From Spirochaetia bacterium (GTDB taxonomy: Bacteria; Spirochaetota; Leptospiria; Leptospirales; Leptonemataceae): a stretch of DNA of 51,631 nt. The translations under genes were made by a program, and so were the position numbers. Shown here piece by piece: positions 17,580-26,545 of this stretch. Under the pieces are notes generated by a model. The model searched no databases and was not told the origin of the DNA. It saw only the letters and a list, made by a program, of their open reading frames with translations. The stretch spans positions 1 through 51,631 of the forward strand of contig VFLI01000048.1 of assembly GCA_009885105.1 (NCBI GenBank), written 5' to 3'. Position 1 is the first letter of the stretch, and every line of letters begins with the position of its first letter.

Positions 17580-18372
17580 CGGCTATAAATTTATATACAT
17601 ATTCGCCGGGACGCAGTCTGAGTCGCAATCGAAAAATGCCGTCATTTCCACGAATGAGCAGATCGTGTTCGGGATTCCAGTTATTGAAAGTGCCCACCAG
17701 AGATAGATTTTCCACCTGAGGCAAGAATATTGCAAACTCGACCAGCTTTTCTGCGGACGGTTTTGAGTCTCGGAGCACCCTGACTGAGATCAGCCTGTTG
17801 ACATCCTCCTGATTCAGATGGAATTCCGATATCGATCCTCCCAGACCGTCATCGGAGTGATTCTGATTTGTGGCATCATGTTTCCAGATACCGTCGACCA
17901 GAAATTTGTATTTGTACTGGAATATCCTTTCTCCATTTTCAATCTCCCGGACCGGCAGCATATAATAGTAAACGCCCATGGAATTGCGTCGCATCGGCGA
18001 GGGAGTCCAATTGTTAAAATCACCGGAAATGGCGACATTTCTGGCCCTGTACCCCTCACAGGTAAAGAGAATCCCCTTTACCACAGAATTTTCACCGTTT
18101 CTGAATTTCTCCAGATCCAGAAGACGGATATACCTGGGAGAAACCGCCCGGCGCAGCCGTCCAAGCTGGAACATGGTATAGAGAGTTTCTCGTGATCCGG
18201 AATGGGTCCCCTCTTCTAAGCCGCCGTCACGAGAATTGTATCCACCCACCCAGGCGCTCTCTTCGGCAAATACACCTCCTGTGAGGAATGCCAAAAATAG
18301 GCTAAAAATGATTGTAAGACGCATGCTGGAATAAAAAGTTTTCTGACCGCTGATTTTTAGTTGTTTCTTCAT
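17491..18372 (-). CDS. Secreted protein with two CBM48 (glycogen-binding-like) domains
   Basis: The 293-residue protein has a signal peptide (hydrophobic stretch about 19-34, VFA-EES cleavage) and two tandem E-set/CBM48 domains. Each carries the hallmark SGDFNNWTP (near 125) or VGTFNNWNPEHD (near 230) and the following YKYKFLVDG or YVYKFIADG with a Trp-containing turn. CBM48 domains bind alpha-glucans in glycogen enzymes. In exported proteins the ligand may be another polymer. A second in-frame ATG at 18324 would give a shorter signal peptide. It is divergent from the collar-protein gene and is followed by the M23 peptidase gene with an 89-base overlap. Confidence 0.8.
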   Translation of the reverse strand: MKKQLKISGQKTFYSSMRLTIIFSLFLAFLTGGVFAEESAWVGGYNSRDGGLEEGTHSGSRETLYTMFQLGRLRRAVSPRYIRLLDLEKFRNGENSVVKGILFTCEGYRARNVAISGDFNNWTPSPMRRNSMGVYYYMLPVREIENGERIFQYKYKFLVDGIWKHDATNQNHSDDGLGGSISEFHLNQEDVNRLISVRVLRDSKPSAEKLVEFAIFLPQVENLSLVGTFNNWNPEHDLLIRGNDGIFRLRLRLRPGEYVYKFIADGRWVLDPFNPESRFHRGLEELCSYLNLQ

Positions 18373-18424
18373 CTGTACTAAAATGTCGATAAATTAGTCA
18401 GATACTTGAAGAAGTTTCTTACAC

Positions 18425-21400
18425 ATGGCAGAAGATAAATCAGAAAATAAACAAGACGAACTGACCCAAATTCAGGACCTCCTGGAACCCCTCAACAAGG
18501 GAGTGACAGAGGAAGTGTTTTCGCCGATGATGAACCTGTTCCGGGAAGACCTCCAGGAGCTGGGTCCTCAGTTTGATGGTGAGGTCGATTTGACCGGACC
18601 CGCCTCATCCGAAATGACTTTCGGAGAGGAGCCGGCGCCGTTCATTGAATCCATGGGGCTTTCCGAAAGCGAAGATCTGGCATCAGCAGATACACTCAGC
18701 GCTGAAGAAGTCACTGAAATACCCGCCCCTTCCATGGACGATTTTGACTTCGGAGCGACCTCAGTTCCTGATGAATCAGCCGATCTGGACGGATTTGCCC
18801 CGGATGAATTTGCAGTGCCGGTTACAGAAACTGAATCGGAGACACCGCTGGAATCTTCCGCTTCTGAAACTTCAGGATCCCCTATACTCGACACAGAACC
18901 CGGCGCCGCTCTGGAAGATGAAGCAGCATTCTCTCTGGACACGGAAACAGAACCACTGACAGACGGATTCGAAACCGGCGCTGACTTTGGGGAATCAACG
19001 GACCTCGGTGATCTCGGCGGGGCCATGGAACTGGATTCCCTGAAGGATGGCGGCGGATCACCGGAATCCTTTGATGACATACTTGAAAGTACTTCGGCAA
19101 CGTCGGACCTGCCGGACGAAGAAACGGATATCGATCAGTTCGAAATGAAACCGGAGGAGCCGATCGAGGATACTTTCCCGGCGATGGAAGAGGAACTGGT
19201 TCCGGCGGCCGCTGAAAGTTCCGCGGATGAGTTTTCCATGGGCTCAGAAGGTGAACCAGGCGGATTTTCAGATACTGACGATCTGGATTACGGAGCTCTC
19301 GGAGATTTATCGGACGCAAAGCCATCTCCATCATACGATGACATGACAGGCGATGATCTGGGAATGGATTTCGGCGGAGATTCGGGATCATCCGGCGGGG
19401 ATATGTTCGCTGAAACTCTCCAGGAAACAGCGGCAACGGGCATGCCGGACATGAGCGAACTTGCCGACATGACGGAACAGGCAAGATTGAATCAGGGAAT
19501 CGGAGACGAATTCACAGACGAAGACCTTGCGAAGATTCGCACTCAGATCACGGATTACCCGCCCGGATTAAAAAAATCGATTGTTGACTCGATTGTAAAC
19601 GACAAAATCTCTTCTTCAGATCAGCGCCTGCTGATGAACATGATCATCGATCAGGCGAATATAGAAAGCATCGCTGATTTCCTGGAAGCCAGACTGGGTT
19701 ACAGACCGGACACGGCTCCGTCACGAGTCCGCAAAGACGGCGTTCAAATCATCTATGCCGACGAACTGAGCCCGGAAGATTACGCGAAAAGACGAAGACG
19801 GATGCGTGCCTTCGTCTTTCTGGGCGGAGCCGGCATTCTGGCGATGGCGCTCACCTTTGGCGGAACTCTTCTCTATCGAAAATTTTCCATACAGGGTCAG
19901 TACGAAAGAGGTCTGGCCGAGCTTCATGAAGCGGCTCTGCCCGGGGACAAAGAACGGGAAAACCATAGAATATTGGCGGAAAAATTCTTTGATCAGGCCC
20001 TCAAGGACAGCGGCTACAACTACGACCTGGATTACATGAACAGCTACGGAATCGCCTATCTGAAGGCTGGATTCTATAAAGAAGCATTCATAAAACTCTA
20101 CGGAGAAATTGCGGAAAAAGATGATTACGGCAGGGACCCACGAAGCGCCTGGAATCAGGAAGGCCAGAGAGCCCCGCTGATCCGCCTCGCAGAGGGATCA
20201 CGCTGGCCCTCCCGAGATGAACTGGCCGCAAAGAAGTTTGAACTGTACCTGACCGCGCGAGACGAAGTAAAACGTCAGGTCATAACTCCCGGCGCCTACA
20301 TTATCAGCCGGCTTCGCGACGATATCTATCACCGTCGCACGCTTTTGAGCCTGGGACGGTTCCATTCTTACACTGCCAGGAGTTTTGTTGATGAGAAAAG
20401 GCCCGAAAACAGCAAATACAAGAATGACGATCTGGCCATCGATTATTACCGTCTCATCCTCACGCTCGGAGGCAAGCCGGATGATATCGATGCACTCGCT
20501 GGCATAGGGCAGATCTACTACAACGACAGACAGTTCGGCGCAGCGGCCAGAGAGTACAATAAGATAATCGATAAATATCCCATGAAGGTCGACGGACACA
20601 GCGGACTGCTGAACACCTACATTGAAATCTGGAAACAGAACAGCGATCCTAGAATGGTAATCGCTGCGCACCGCCAGATTCGCTCTCTTGGACTTGAAGA
20701 CGATTTACCTCTCTTTATTATGACAAAACTGGCGGGATTTTACATCGATCTGGACAGCGATGATCTTCGCATAAAATACCAGGTCGATCCAGTTGACGCT
20801 GTAAGCAGCATGGATATCAAGGATTTTGCCGTCCATCTTCTTGAAGAAGTCTTCAAGAAAACAGAAGACCGGGACGGTGTCGAGATTTCAGGATCGCAGT
20901 ACGGCGAAGGGTTCTATCAACGAGGGCGTTATCTTCTCGCGCAGAACGAAGCAGCCCGGGCGCTCAGGCAGTTTCAGAACGCGCATCACTTTGACACCAG
21001 GCATTATCTGGCGGTGAATGCCATGGGCGAATATTATAAAAAAATCCGGGATTTCAATAAAGCCAAGGAATATTTTGAAGCGGCAGAAAAGACATACGAA
21101 CGTGATCATGATAATTTTGGCATGCAGCCGGAAGATGAAACACTCATCGAAGGCGATTACGGAAAAATTATTTTCAATCTCGGCTCGCTGGATTATCTGA
21201 GATATGCCGGTGTTTCCGACAAAGAATCGGAGGGATTTCCGGACACAAGAATTACTCCGTCTCGCGGCCCTGAGGATGATCAGACCCGCCACCGTCGAGA
21301 ACAGCTGCTGCTCGCTCAAAAAGACCTGCAGGATGCGCTGAATGCAGATATCAAAGACCGGCGCGCAAAGATAGACGCGACTTACTGGATAGGATGGATA

Positions 21401-21940
21401 GATTATATCAACAACGATTTCGAGGGAAGCCTGGAAAAATGGGAAACTCTTGATTCCATTTATAATTTTACAGATCCTGTTCTTCTTCTTGCAAAAGCCA
21501 ATTCTTATTATTACACAGATCAGCACAGAGCGGCGCTGGGCAATTATTTAAAACTGGAAGCGGATTATGAGAAACGGGCGATGGCCACTCCTTCGCCGAC
21601 AGCTGACGACATACGTCACAGGGAGCTCTTTCTGACTCTGGCTGCTATCTATAATAATATTGGCGCCGTGTATGAGAAAGAATATCTGGAGCTTCAGAAA
21701 CGCGGCGGTTCCAGACTGGCCAGGCAGGAATTGGAAAAAAACGCCCTGCTCTACTACTGGAGAGCGGTCGAAGCTTCATTGAAAGTCAGAGAAGAAAACG
21801 AGATCGCAAGGGCCAACATTCAACTGGCTTTTAAATATCTCCCTGGAACTCCGGATTCAAAGCACAGAGAGCCTCAGCTGGACGACTGGATTCCGCCGCT
21901 GCTTTCACTCAATACCAAAAACTCAAGATCAGATCACTGA
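18425..21940 (+). CDS. FlcA-like periplasmic flagellar collar protein
   Basis: The 1171-residue protein has three parts. Residues 1-360 are an acidic, low-complexity cytoplasmic region rich in Asp, Glu, Ser and Pro. Residues 363-425 form a helical module beginning FTDEDLAKIRTQITDYPP. A single membrane helix (about 459-484) follows, then about 690 residues of TPR-type helices in the periplasm, including EGFYQRGRYLLAQNEAARAL. This order and the YPP module match spirochaete FlcA collar proteins as I know them from Borrelia (BB0326) and Treponema, which build the collar around periplasmic flagellar motors. The match is from memory of architecture and motifs, not a search. It is divergent from the CBM48 gene across 52 bases and overlaps the convergent glycosyltransferase gene by 7 bases. 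Confidence 0.7.
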   Translation: MAEDKSENKQDELTQIQDLLEPLNKGVTEEVFSPMMNLFREDLQELGPQFDGEVDLTGPASSEMTFGEEPAPFIESMGLSESEDLASADTLSAEEVTEIPAPSMDDFDFGATSVPDESADLDGFAPDEFAVPVTETESETPLESSASETSGSPILDTEPGAALEDEAAFSLDTETEPLTDGFETGADFGESTDLGDLGGAMELDSLKDGGGSPESFDDILESTSATSDLPDEETDIDQFEMKPEEPIEDTFPAMEEELVPAAAESSADEFSMGSEGEPGGFSDTDDLDYGALGDLSDAKPSPSYDDMTGDDLGMDFGGDSGSSGGDMFAETLQETAATGMPDMSELADMTEQARLNQGIGDEFTDEDLAKIRTQITDYPPGLKKSIVDSIVNDKISSSDQRLLMNMIIDQANIESIADFLEARLGYRPDTAPSRVRKDGVQIIYADELSPEDYAKRRRRMRAFVFLGGAGILAMALTFGGTLLYRKFSIQGQYERGLAELHEAALPGDKERENHRILAEKFFDQALKDSGYNYDLDYMNSYGIAYLKAGFYKEAFIKLYGEIAEKDDYGRDPRSAWNQEGQRAPLIRLAEGSRWPSRDELAAKKFELYLTARDEVKRQVITPGAYIISRLRDDIYHRRTLLSLGRFHSYTARSFVDEKRPENSKYKNDDLAIDYYRLILTLGGKPDDIDALAGIGQIYYNDRQFGAAAREYNKIIDKYPMKVDGHSGLLNTYIEIWKQNSDPRMVIAAHRQIRSLGLEDDLPLFIMTKLAGFYIDLDSDDLRIKYQVDPVDAVSSMDIKDFAVHLLEEVFKKTEDRDGVEISGSQYGEGFYQRGRYLLAQNEAARALRQFQNAHHFDTRHYLAVNAMGEYYKKIRDFNKAKEYFEAAEKTYERDHDNFGMQPEDETLIEGDYGKIIFNLGSLDYLRYAGVSDKESEGFPDTRITPSRGPEDDQTRHRREQLLLAQKDLQDALNADIKDRRAKIDATYWIGWIDYINNDFEGSLEKWETLDSIYNFTDPVLLLAKANSYYYTDQHRAALGNYLKLEADYEKRAMATPSPTADDIRHRELFLTLAAIYNNIGAVYEKEYLELQKRGGSRLARQELEKNALLYYWRAVEASLKVREENEIARANIQLAFKYLPGTPDSKHREPQLDDWIPPLLSLNTKNSRSDH

Positions 21941-22794
21941 GCGGTCTTGGTCCGTTTAGCTTTGTTGATTCGATTGGCTTTGATCCCGCGAATCGTTGTC
22001 AGTAGATAAAATTGAAGCAGATAAAACCATCGGTCCAGGAGAAGCGGGCGCATGATTGTCCGCCATAACCAGGCAAATCCTTTAGTCTGTGCCCAGTCAG
22101 GCGCTTTTTTTTCTTTTCCGGAAAGTATATCAAAAGACCCGTCGACACCGACCACAACAGCTGAGGAAAGAAATGAATAATTTTCGCGAATCCACTGTTC
22201 CTGCAGGGGAAATCCCATGCCCAGAAAAATCAGATCCGGCGAAGACTTTCTAAGCGACTCTTTTATCAGATTTTCTCTGGCTGAGTCAAAATGTCCGCCC
22301 TGTCGTCCGATGATGCGAACACCCGGAAAACTTTTTTGAAGATTGAAAAATACTTTTTCCAGATATTCAATCCGGGAGCCGAGCAGGTATATTGTGAAAT
22401 CCTTCTTTACCGCCAGGCGGATCAGATCCATCAAGAAAGCAATCATCGGAATTCGTTCCTTGATCGGCTGTCTGATTTTGGCTGCAGCCCATCCAATACC
22501 GGCTCCGTCCGCCAGCACCAGTCCCGCCTGGTCGGTTATAAATCCCAGTTTTTTCCCCGGACGAATCTGCATCAGTTTCAGAGGATCGACAAAGAATACA
22601 TGAAACGGTCCTTTCTTTTTTTCAATTTTATCAAGAACGATGGCAACCGCTTCATCACGATTCACATTATCGATGGGGACATCAAGGACCAGGTGCCTTT
22701 TGAGAGCATTGATATTGATCGATTTGTATTCTAATAGATAATCCCTGTCTTCCTTTGCTGTCAGAGGGGCAGATAAGAGTGAGGTGTTTTCCAT
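21934..22794 (-). CDS. WecG/TagA/CpsF family glycosyltransferase
   Basis: The 286-residue protein shows the full GT26 fold: FFVDPLKLM near the start, then VLADGAGIGWAAA (the Asp-Gly that contacts the sugar nucleotide), IYLLGS, RIIGRQGGHF, PDLIFLGMGFPLQEQWI and GVDGSFDILSG. The tail is rich in Trp and Arg (FAWLWRTIMRPLLLDRW), which attaches it to the membrane. Members transfer an N-acetyl-mannosamine or other aminosugar to a lipid-linked acceptor in making surface polysaccharides. The acceptor here is unknown. The O-antigen ligase 4 kb away fits a role in lipopolysaccharide assembly. It is followed upstream by thiE on the same strand, 12 bases away. Confidence 0.9.
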   Translation of the reverse strand: MENTSLLSAPLTAKEDRDYLLEYKSININALKRHLVLDVPIDNVNRDEAVAIVLDKIEKKKGPFHVFFVDPLKLMQIRPGKKLGFITDQAGLVLADGAGIGWAAAKIRQPIKERIPMIAFLMDLIRLAVKKDFTIYLLGSRIEYLEKVFFNLQKSFPGVRIIGRQGGHFDSARENLIKESLRKSSPDLIFLGMGFPLQEQWIRENYSFLSSAVVVGVDGSFDILSGKEKKAPDWAQTKGFAWLWRTIMRPLLLDRWFYLLQFYLLTTIRGIKANRINKAKRTKTAQ

Positions 22795-22806
22795 ATCTGG
22801 ACCGTA

Positions 22807-23535
22807 TTATGTCACCTTTTTCTTTTCGTCAATCAATGTATTTTCATAAAGCGCTCTCAATTCGTCCAATTGAGCCGCCGCCGAAATGAGAGCAAAAATT
22901 GGCTCAAAGTCCAGAGTGGCTCTGTTCTTCAAATAGGAGTGCTTTTTTAACCGATTCAAAGTAATTCCTCCAATAAATACAATCCCGGGGACGGTGCCGC
23001 TTTTTTTTCCCTGCCCCCACAGGGAATACTCCCCTGAAACAAATTCAATGATTTTCCCCATATCCAATTCTTGCAGCACAGGATCTTTCCCGCCTGGTTT
23101 TGAATCTGTTGGAAACACAGGGCCAATGGCAATGTAGTCCCAGAATCCGTCCTGAACTGCCTGCTGCACCTGATTCAGGGAATGAGTGGAAATGCCCCGC
23201 ACCCATTCTTTATCTCGATTTTCCCTCAAACAGATCCGCCTATCCTCTGCCAATGCGGCAAAATCCTCTTGCCCCAGATGAATCCCCTGAAAAACTCCAC
23301 GATTCTCCATGGCCAAACTGCAATAGTCGTTGGCAATCAGCAACAGACCTGGCGAGCTTGCTTTCAGTTTCCTTGCATATTCCAGGTATTCAGTTTCATT
23401 CAAATTCTTGGCACGAAATTGATAATACCCTAGCCCAAGTCTATCCCAGGATAATAAAAGGTCTTCAGCATTGATCTTTTTATTCTGGCAGTATTCCAGG
23501 TCAAGAATCGGATACAGCCGGCCCGGAAGCTGCAT
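22807..23535 (-). CDS. thiE: Thiamine phosphate synthase
   Basis: ThiE joins the thiazole and HMP-diphosphate halves of thiamine. The 242-residue protein shows YYQFRAKN (pyrophosphate-binding Arg/Lys), LIANDYCSLA, HLGQEDF, GISTHS, DYIAIGPVFPTDSKP and VFIGGIT in the expected order on a TIM barrel. The start chosen is ATG 23535-23533, which overlaps the thiS stop as TGATG and gives the normal MQLPGRLYPILD beginning. A longer frame reaching 23601 would lie inside thiS. Translational coupling with thiS is likely. No TPP riboswitch is visible before the pair. Confidence 0.85.
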   Translation of the reverse strand: MQLPGRLYPILDLEYCQNKKINAEDLLLSWDRLGLGYYQFRAKNLNETEYLEYARKLKASSPGLLLIANDYCSLAMENRGVFQGIHLGQEDFAALAEDRRICLRENRDKEWVRGISTHSLNQVQQAVQDGFWDYIAIGPVFPTDSKPGGKDPVLQELDMGKIIEFVSGEYSLWGQGKKSGTVPGIVFIGGITLNRLKKHSYLKNRATLDFEPIFALISAAAQLDELRALYENTLIDEKKKVT

Positions 23536-23747
23536 CACCCTCCTCCTACAAAACGTATCAGCTCGATACGATCCGTATTCTCCAGCTGGATAACCGGCCA
23601 TTCGGATCGTCCAGGGATTTCTCCATTACGCTCCACCGCAACGGTTTGAGGATCCAGATTGAAATGCTCGATCAGGTCCCGCAGGGTCTTGCCGGAAATC
23701 TGATCGAGAGAGAGAGTTTTTCCATTCACAATCATTATTGCACACAT
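23535..23747 (-). CDS. thiS: Thiamine biosynthesis sulfur carrier protein ThiS
   Basis: The 70-residue beta-grasp protein begins VNGKTLSLDQISGKTLRDL and ends in FVGGG. The terminal glycines are adenylylated and thiocarboxylated to give sulfur for the thiazole ring. ATG at 23735, giving MIVNGK, is an alternative start that matches the usual family length of about 66 residues. ThiG and ThiF are not in this window. The gene starts 72 bases from exbB, which reads the other way, so the promoters must lie in that short gap. Confidence 0.85.
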   Translation of the reverse strand: MCAIMIVNGKTLSLDQISGKTLRDLIEHFNLDPQTVAVERNGEIPGRSEWPVIQLENTDRIELIRFVGGG

Positions 23748-23819
23748 CGCTCACAGATATTTTATTTGCCAGCCGACACCGTTTATAAAGCATTGCTCAG
23801 ATCAAGGAATATTCCTGCT

Positions 23820-24473
23820 ATGATTCAAAGCTTTTTTTTAACACTGACCTTGCTCGGATCGGAATGGGTGCTGGTTCTGCTGGTTCTCCTCTCTGTTCTC
23901 TCTCTGTCTCTCATTCTGGAAAGAGGATATTTTTACAGAAAATCGTCAAACGGTTTGATCGAATTCCGGGATGTCATCAGAAAGAATATCCAGGAAAACA
24001 CTCTGGCCGATGCTCTTGATATCGCCCATCGACGGAAGGAAATAGCTCCGGTCCCGGACCTTGAAACAGAAATGACAGTTGTGCTTCTAGAACACCTGAA
24101 CAATCATCACAAAAAGATCAGCCGGTCCGCCCTGGAAGATCTGGCTTCGGATGCCATGTCGCGGGCGCGCCTGAAATGGGAAAAATATCTGACCATTCTG
24201 GCGACAATCGGCGCCAACACTCCATTCCTGGGTCTGCTGGGAACGGTTCTCGGTATCATTCGGGCCTTTCATGATCTCTCCGCGGAAGGCGCTCAGGGAG
24301 CGACGGGAGTGAGCTCCGGTATCGCAGAAGCTCTTGTGGCCACAGCCGTCGGTCTTTTTGTGGCGATCCCGGCAGTCGTCGGCTATAATTTTTATTCTAA
24401 GAAAATCAAATCATCTCTGACAGAAGCGGATGCGCAGAAAAACTATATCATAGGAAGCCTGTTAAAGGATTGA
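23820..24473 (+). CDS. exbB: ExbB/TolQ-type proton channel subunit
   Basis: The 217-residue protein has an N-terminal helix (about 8-30), a cytoplasmic domain and two further helices (about 118-140 and 165-188). The MotA_ExbB signature TIGANTPFLGLLGTVLGII and the second signature GIAEALVATAVGLFVAIPA are present. It forms the pentameric inner-membrane channel of the TonB system and uses the proton gradient to energise outer-membrane receptors. The start at 23820 (MIQSFF) is chosen because the frame upstream of it runs over thiS and has no signature. The exbD start follows four bases after the stop. Confidence 0.9.
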   Translation: MIQSFFLTLTLLGSEWVLVLLVLLSVLSLSLILERGYFYRKSSNGLIEFRDVIRKNIQENTLADALDIAHRRKEIAPVPDLETEMTVVLLEHLNNHHKKISRSALEDLASDAMSRARLKWEKYLTILATIGANTPFLGLLGTVLGIIRAFHDLSAEGAQGATGVSSGIAEALVATAVGLFVAIPAVVGYNFYSKKIKSSLTEADAQKNYIIGSLLKD

Positions 24474-24476
24474 GAA

Positions 24477-24896
24477 ATGGCCGGATCATCCAGAGACAGC
24501 GATGATGTTATAGCGGACATCAACATCACACCGCTGGTTGACATCATTCTTGTTCTTCTGATTATCTTCATGATAGCTGCGCCCTCGTTGTATCAGAACG
24601 CGATTCAGGTGAATCTTCCGGATGCGGCCAGCGGACAGAAAGCGGAAAAAACTCCTCTGAATTTTGTAATTACAAAGGACGGAGAGCTTTACTGGAACAA
24701 GGAGAAAACGGAGTGGGAGAAACTCCCTGCCCAGTTGAAACAGCTCGATTCAAATCTCGCAGACAGAACAGCGTCCATCAATGCGGATGAAGCCGCTCGT
24801 CATGGAAATGTGGTCAAGTTGATGGATATTCTTCGCGAAGCTGGATTATTCCGAATCAACATTACGGTGCGCAGCGCGGCGAACAGCGGACTTTGA
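24477..24896 (+). CDS. exbD: ExbD/TolR-type proton channel subunit
   Basis: The 139-residue protein has a short cytoplasmic start, one membrane helix (about 20-40) with DINITPLVDIILVLLIIFM, and a periplasmic domain. The Asp in the PLVD motif is the conserved protonatable residue of the channel. It is directly coupled to exbB, three bases after its stop. Together with the convergent TonB gene these three genes form a complete energy-transducing module. Confidence 0.9.
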   Translation: MAGSSRDSDDVIADINITPLVDIILVLLIIFMIAAPSLYQNAIQVNLPDAASGQKAEKTPLNFVITKDGELYWNKEKTEWEKLPAQLKQLDSNLADRTASINADEAARHGNVVKLMDILREAGLFRINITVRSAANSGL

Positions 24897-24923
24897 ATCA
24901 GTTTATGCCCGCAATTGAGCCGG

Positions 24924-25760
24924 CTATTTTAATGTAAAAGTTATTTTCGTGTCCCAGACAAAATCACGCGGTTTTCCATTTTCTGAATAAGGCAGATTCG
25001 CCAGTCTTGTTTTCTGCAGCAGAATTTTCAAACTTGAATCAATAAATGCCTGCTCAAAGGGTTTGTGCACATTTCCGTTGGAACGAACATACCGAATCTT
25101 CACCCGCCTGATTCTGGAATTGGATCCGGATATGTACAGAGTAACTGCCACCACCACATCGCCGATTGCAGCCCTCCGCGCGGAGGCCGGATAATCGTTG
25201 GGGGAAACATCGACTATCAAATTGGCATTGTAACGGCTGCCGCCCTCCAGGGTAGGATCCGTTCCTGTTCCCCAGTCCACGTTTTCACCATAAGCATCCG
25301 AAGCGTTCAATCCGGTTTCCTCAGACGCAGGCTCTGAAGAATTCTGCTGTCCTTCCTTGCTTCCCTCGCCCGATTCTGCCCGGCCCTCCGTCGGTTTGTT
25401 TCCCGCTCCCATGTAGAGCTGCAATGTGGCGATTTCATGCTCTTCAGTGCTTTTGATCATATATACGAGGAGCACGGCAAGCACGAGTATTGCATGTACA
25501 ATCAGGCTCATCCCTACGAAGGCAGGCACCCGCTTTTTTTCATCCAGATTGAGAAAATAAAAATCACGTCCGGCATGCCGGACGGCCGCCTGTCTCAGAC
25601 GTCGAAAAAGTTGCGGGGTGGAGGATCTTTTTCCGGCCGCATCCTTTTCCCTGCCTGGATTTTTCTCCCGGCCTGCCTTTCCTTTTTTTGCGGTATGTTT
25701 GTGCGATTCTAGCATTGCGCTCAGATTCAATATTTTTTTACCTTTACGAAAGTCAACCAT
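24924..25760 (-). CDS. tonB: TonB family protein
   Basis: The protein (278 residues from ATG 25760) has a basic N-terminal tail, one membrane helix (about 82-103), and a Gly/Ser/Glu-rich periplasmic spacer instead of the usual Pro-Lys spacer. The TonB C-terminal domain (about 185-278) starts at NDYPASARRAAIGDVVVAVT. It should link ExbB-ExbD to outer-membrane receptors. The frame opens at 25799, but that start would overlap the divergent lipoprotein gene, so 25760 is preferred. The long basic N-terminal tail before the helix is unusual for TonB. It is convergent with exbBD. Confidence 0.85.
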   Translation of the reverse strand: MVDFRKGKKILNLSAMLESHKHTAKKGKAGREKNPGREKDAAGKRSSTPQLFRRLRQAAVRHAGRDFYFLNLDEKKRVPAFVGMSLIVHAILVLAVLLVYMIKSTEEHEIATLQLYMGAGNKPTEGRAESGEGSKEGQQNSSEPASEETGLNASDAYGENVDWGTGTDPTLEGGSRYNANLIVDVSPNDYPASARRAAIGDVVVAVTLYISGSNSRIRRVKIRYVRSNGNVHKPFEQAFIDSSLKILLQKTRLANLPYSENGKPRDFVWDTKITFTLK

Positions 25761-25783
25761 TGTAGCGTTGTTGATTCTTTCCA

Positions 25784-26545
25784 ATGAAAAATATATCAAT
25801 TTTTTGTACAGGCCGGTTCCTCCCTCTCACTGTGATACTGATCTGCGGCCTGGCCGGCTGTCTGTACGATCCGATGTATTCGCCTCAGCCCGGGGCGGCA
25901 AAATTAATTCTTCGAAAGGATGAAAAGATAATGCTTTTCACTTTTTTGGTCCGAAAAACAGCCGTATCACGAAGCCAGGGACTTGTCTGGCTGGCGCGAA
26001 GGTCGGAAAAAGATTATGAGGTTTTAAAAATACGACTGGAAGATATTCTAAAAAATACTCTATCAATGCAATTGATCCCGCCTGAAAGAATCCTCGATCA
26101 TGACCTGTATCTTTCCGGAAAATTTCCCTTTCAGGTAAAATACTTTCTGAATCCAGGACTTCTGCCTGTCGTCACGACAGCAGTGGAGGAAGAATTGATG
26201 CTTCGAACCGCCAGAGCTCTCAGCGCCGATCTTTTCATTACAGCATTCATAGATTATGAAGTATCCAAAATCATGCTTTTCCCCGCAGAAGTCAGCGCCC
26301 GTCTCAGAATCAATTTCTACAGACCGACAGGATTTTTATACTCAGCGGAGTTCTTTTCAAAGAAGAAAGAGGCTCTGCCCTATGATCGATCGATGGCGCT
26401 CGGCGATCTCAACACAGCATACAGAGCGGTAACCGATGCAGCTCTTGCGGAGGCAATTGAAGAATGTTTTCTTCAGCTTGTTATAAAACTTCGTGAGGAT
26501 ACTTTCATTCGGCCGGGTGAAAAGAATGAAGGCAGCCGAGACTGA
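25784..26545 (+). CDS. Putative lipoprotein, function unknown
   Basis: The 253-residue protein has a lipobox LAGC (cysteine at residue 26) after a hydrophobic signal segment, so it should be anchored in a membrane by lipid. The rest is a mixed alpha/beta domain with no family I know. Segments such as ARALSADLFITAFIDYEVSK and LIPPERILDHD recall the class of outer-membrane lipoproteins that compute an amyloid-like or LptE-like fold, but this is only an impression. It overlaps the start of the O-antigen ligase frame, which suggests co-transcription and perhaps a shared role in surface polysaccharide export. Confidence 0.6.
   Translation: MKNISIFCTGRFLPLTVILICGLAGCLYDPMYSPQPGAAKLILRKDEKIMLFTFLVRKTAVSRSQGLVWLARRSEKDYEVLKIRLEDILKNTLSMQLIPPERILDHDLYLSGKFPFQVKYFLNPGLLPVVTTAVEEELMLRTARALSADLFITAFIDYEVSKIMLFPAEVSARLRINFYRPTGFLYSAEFFSKKKEALPYDRSMALGDLNTAYRAVTDAALAEAIEECFLQLVIKLREDTFIRPGEKNEGSRD

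Noticed and set aside
23748..23819. TPP riboswitch before thiS-thiE
   Set aside because: Only 72 bases separate the divergent genes, and the conserved THI-box segments are not present.
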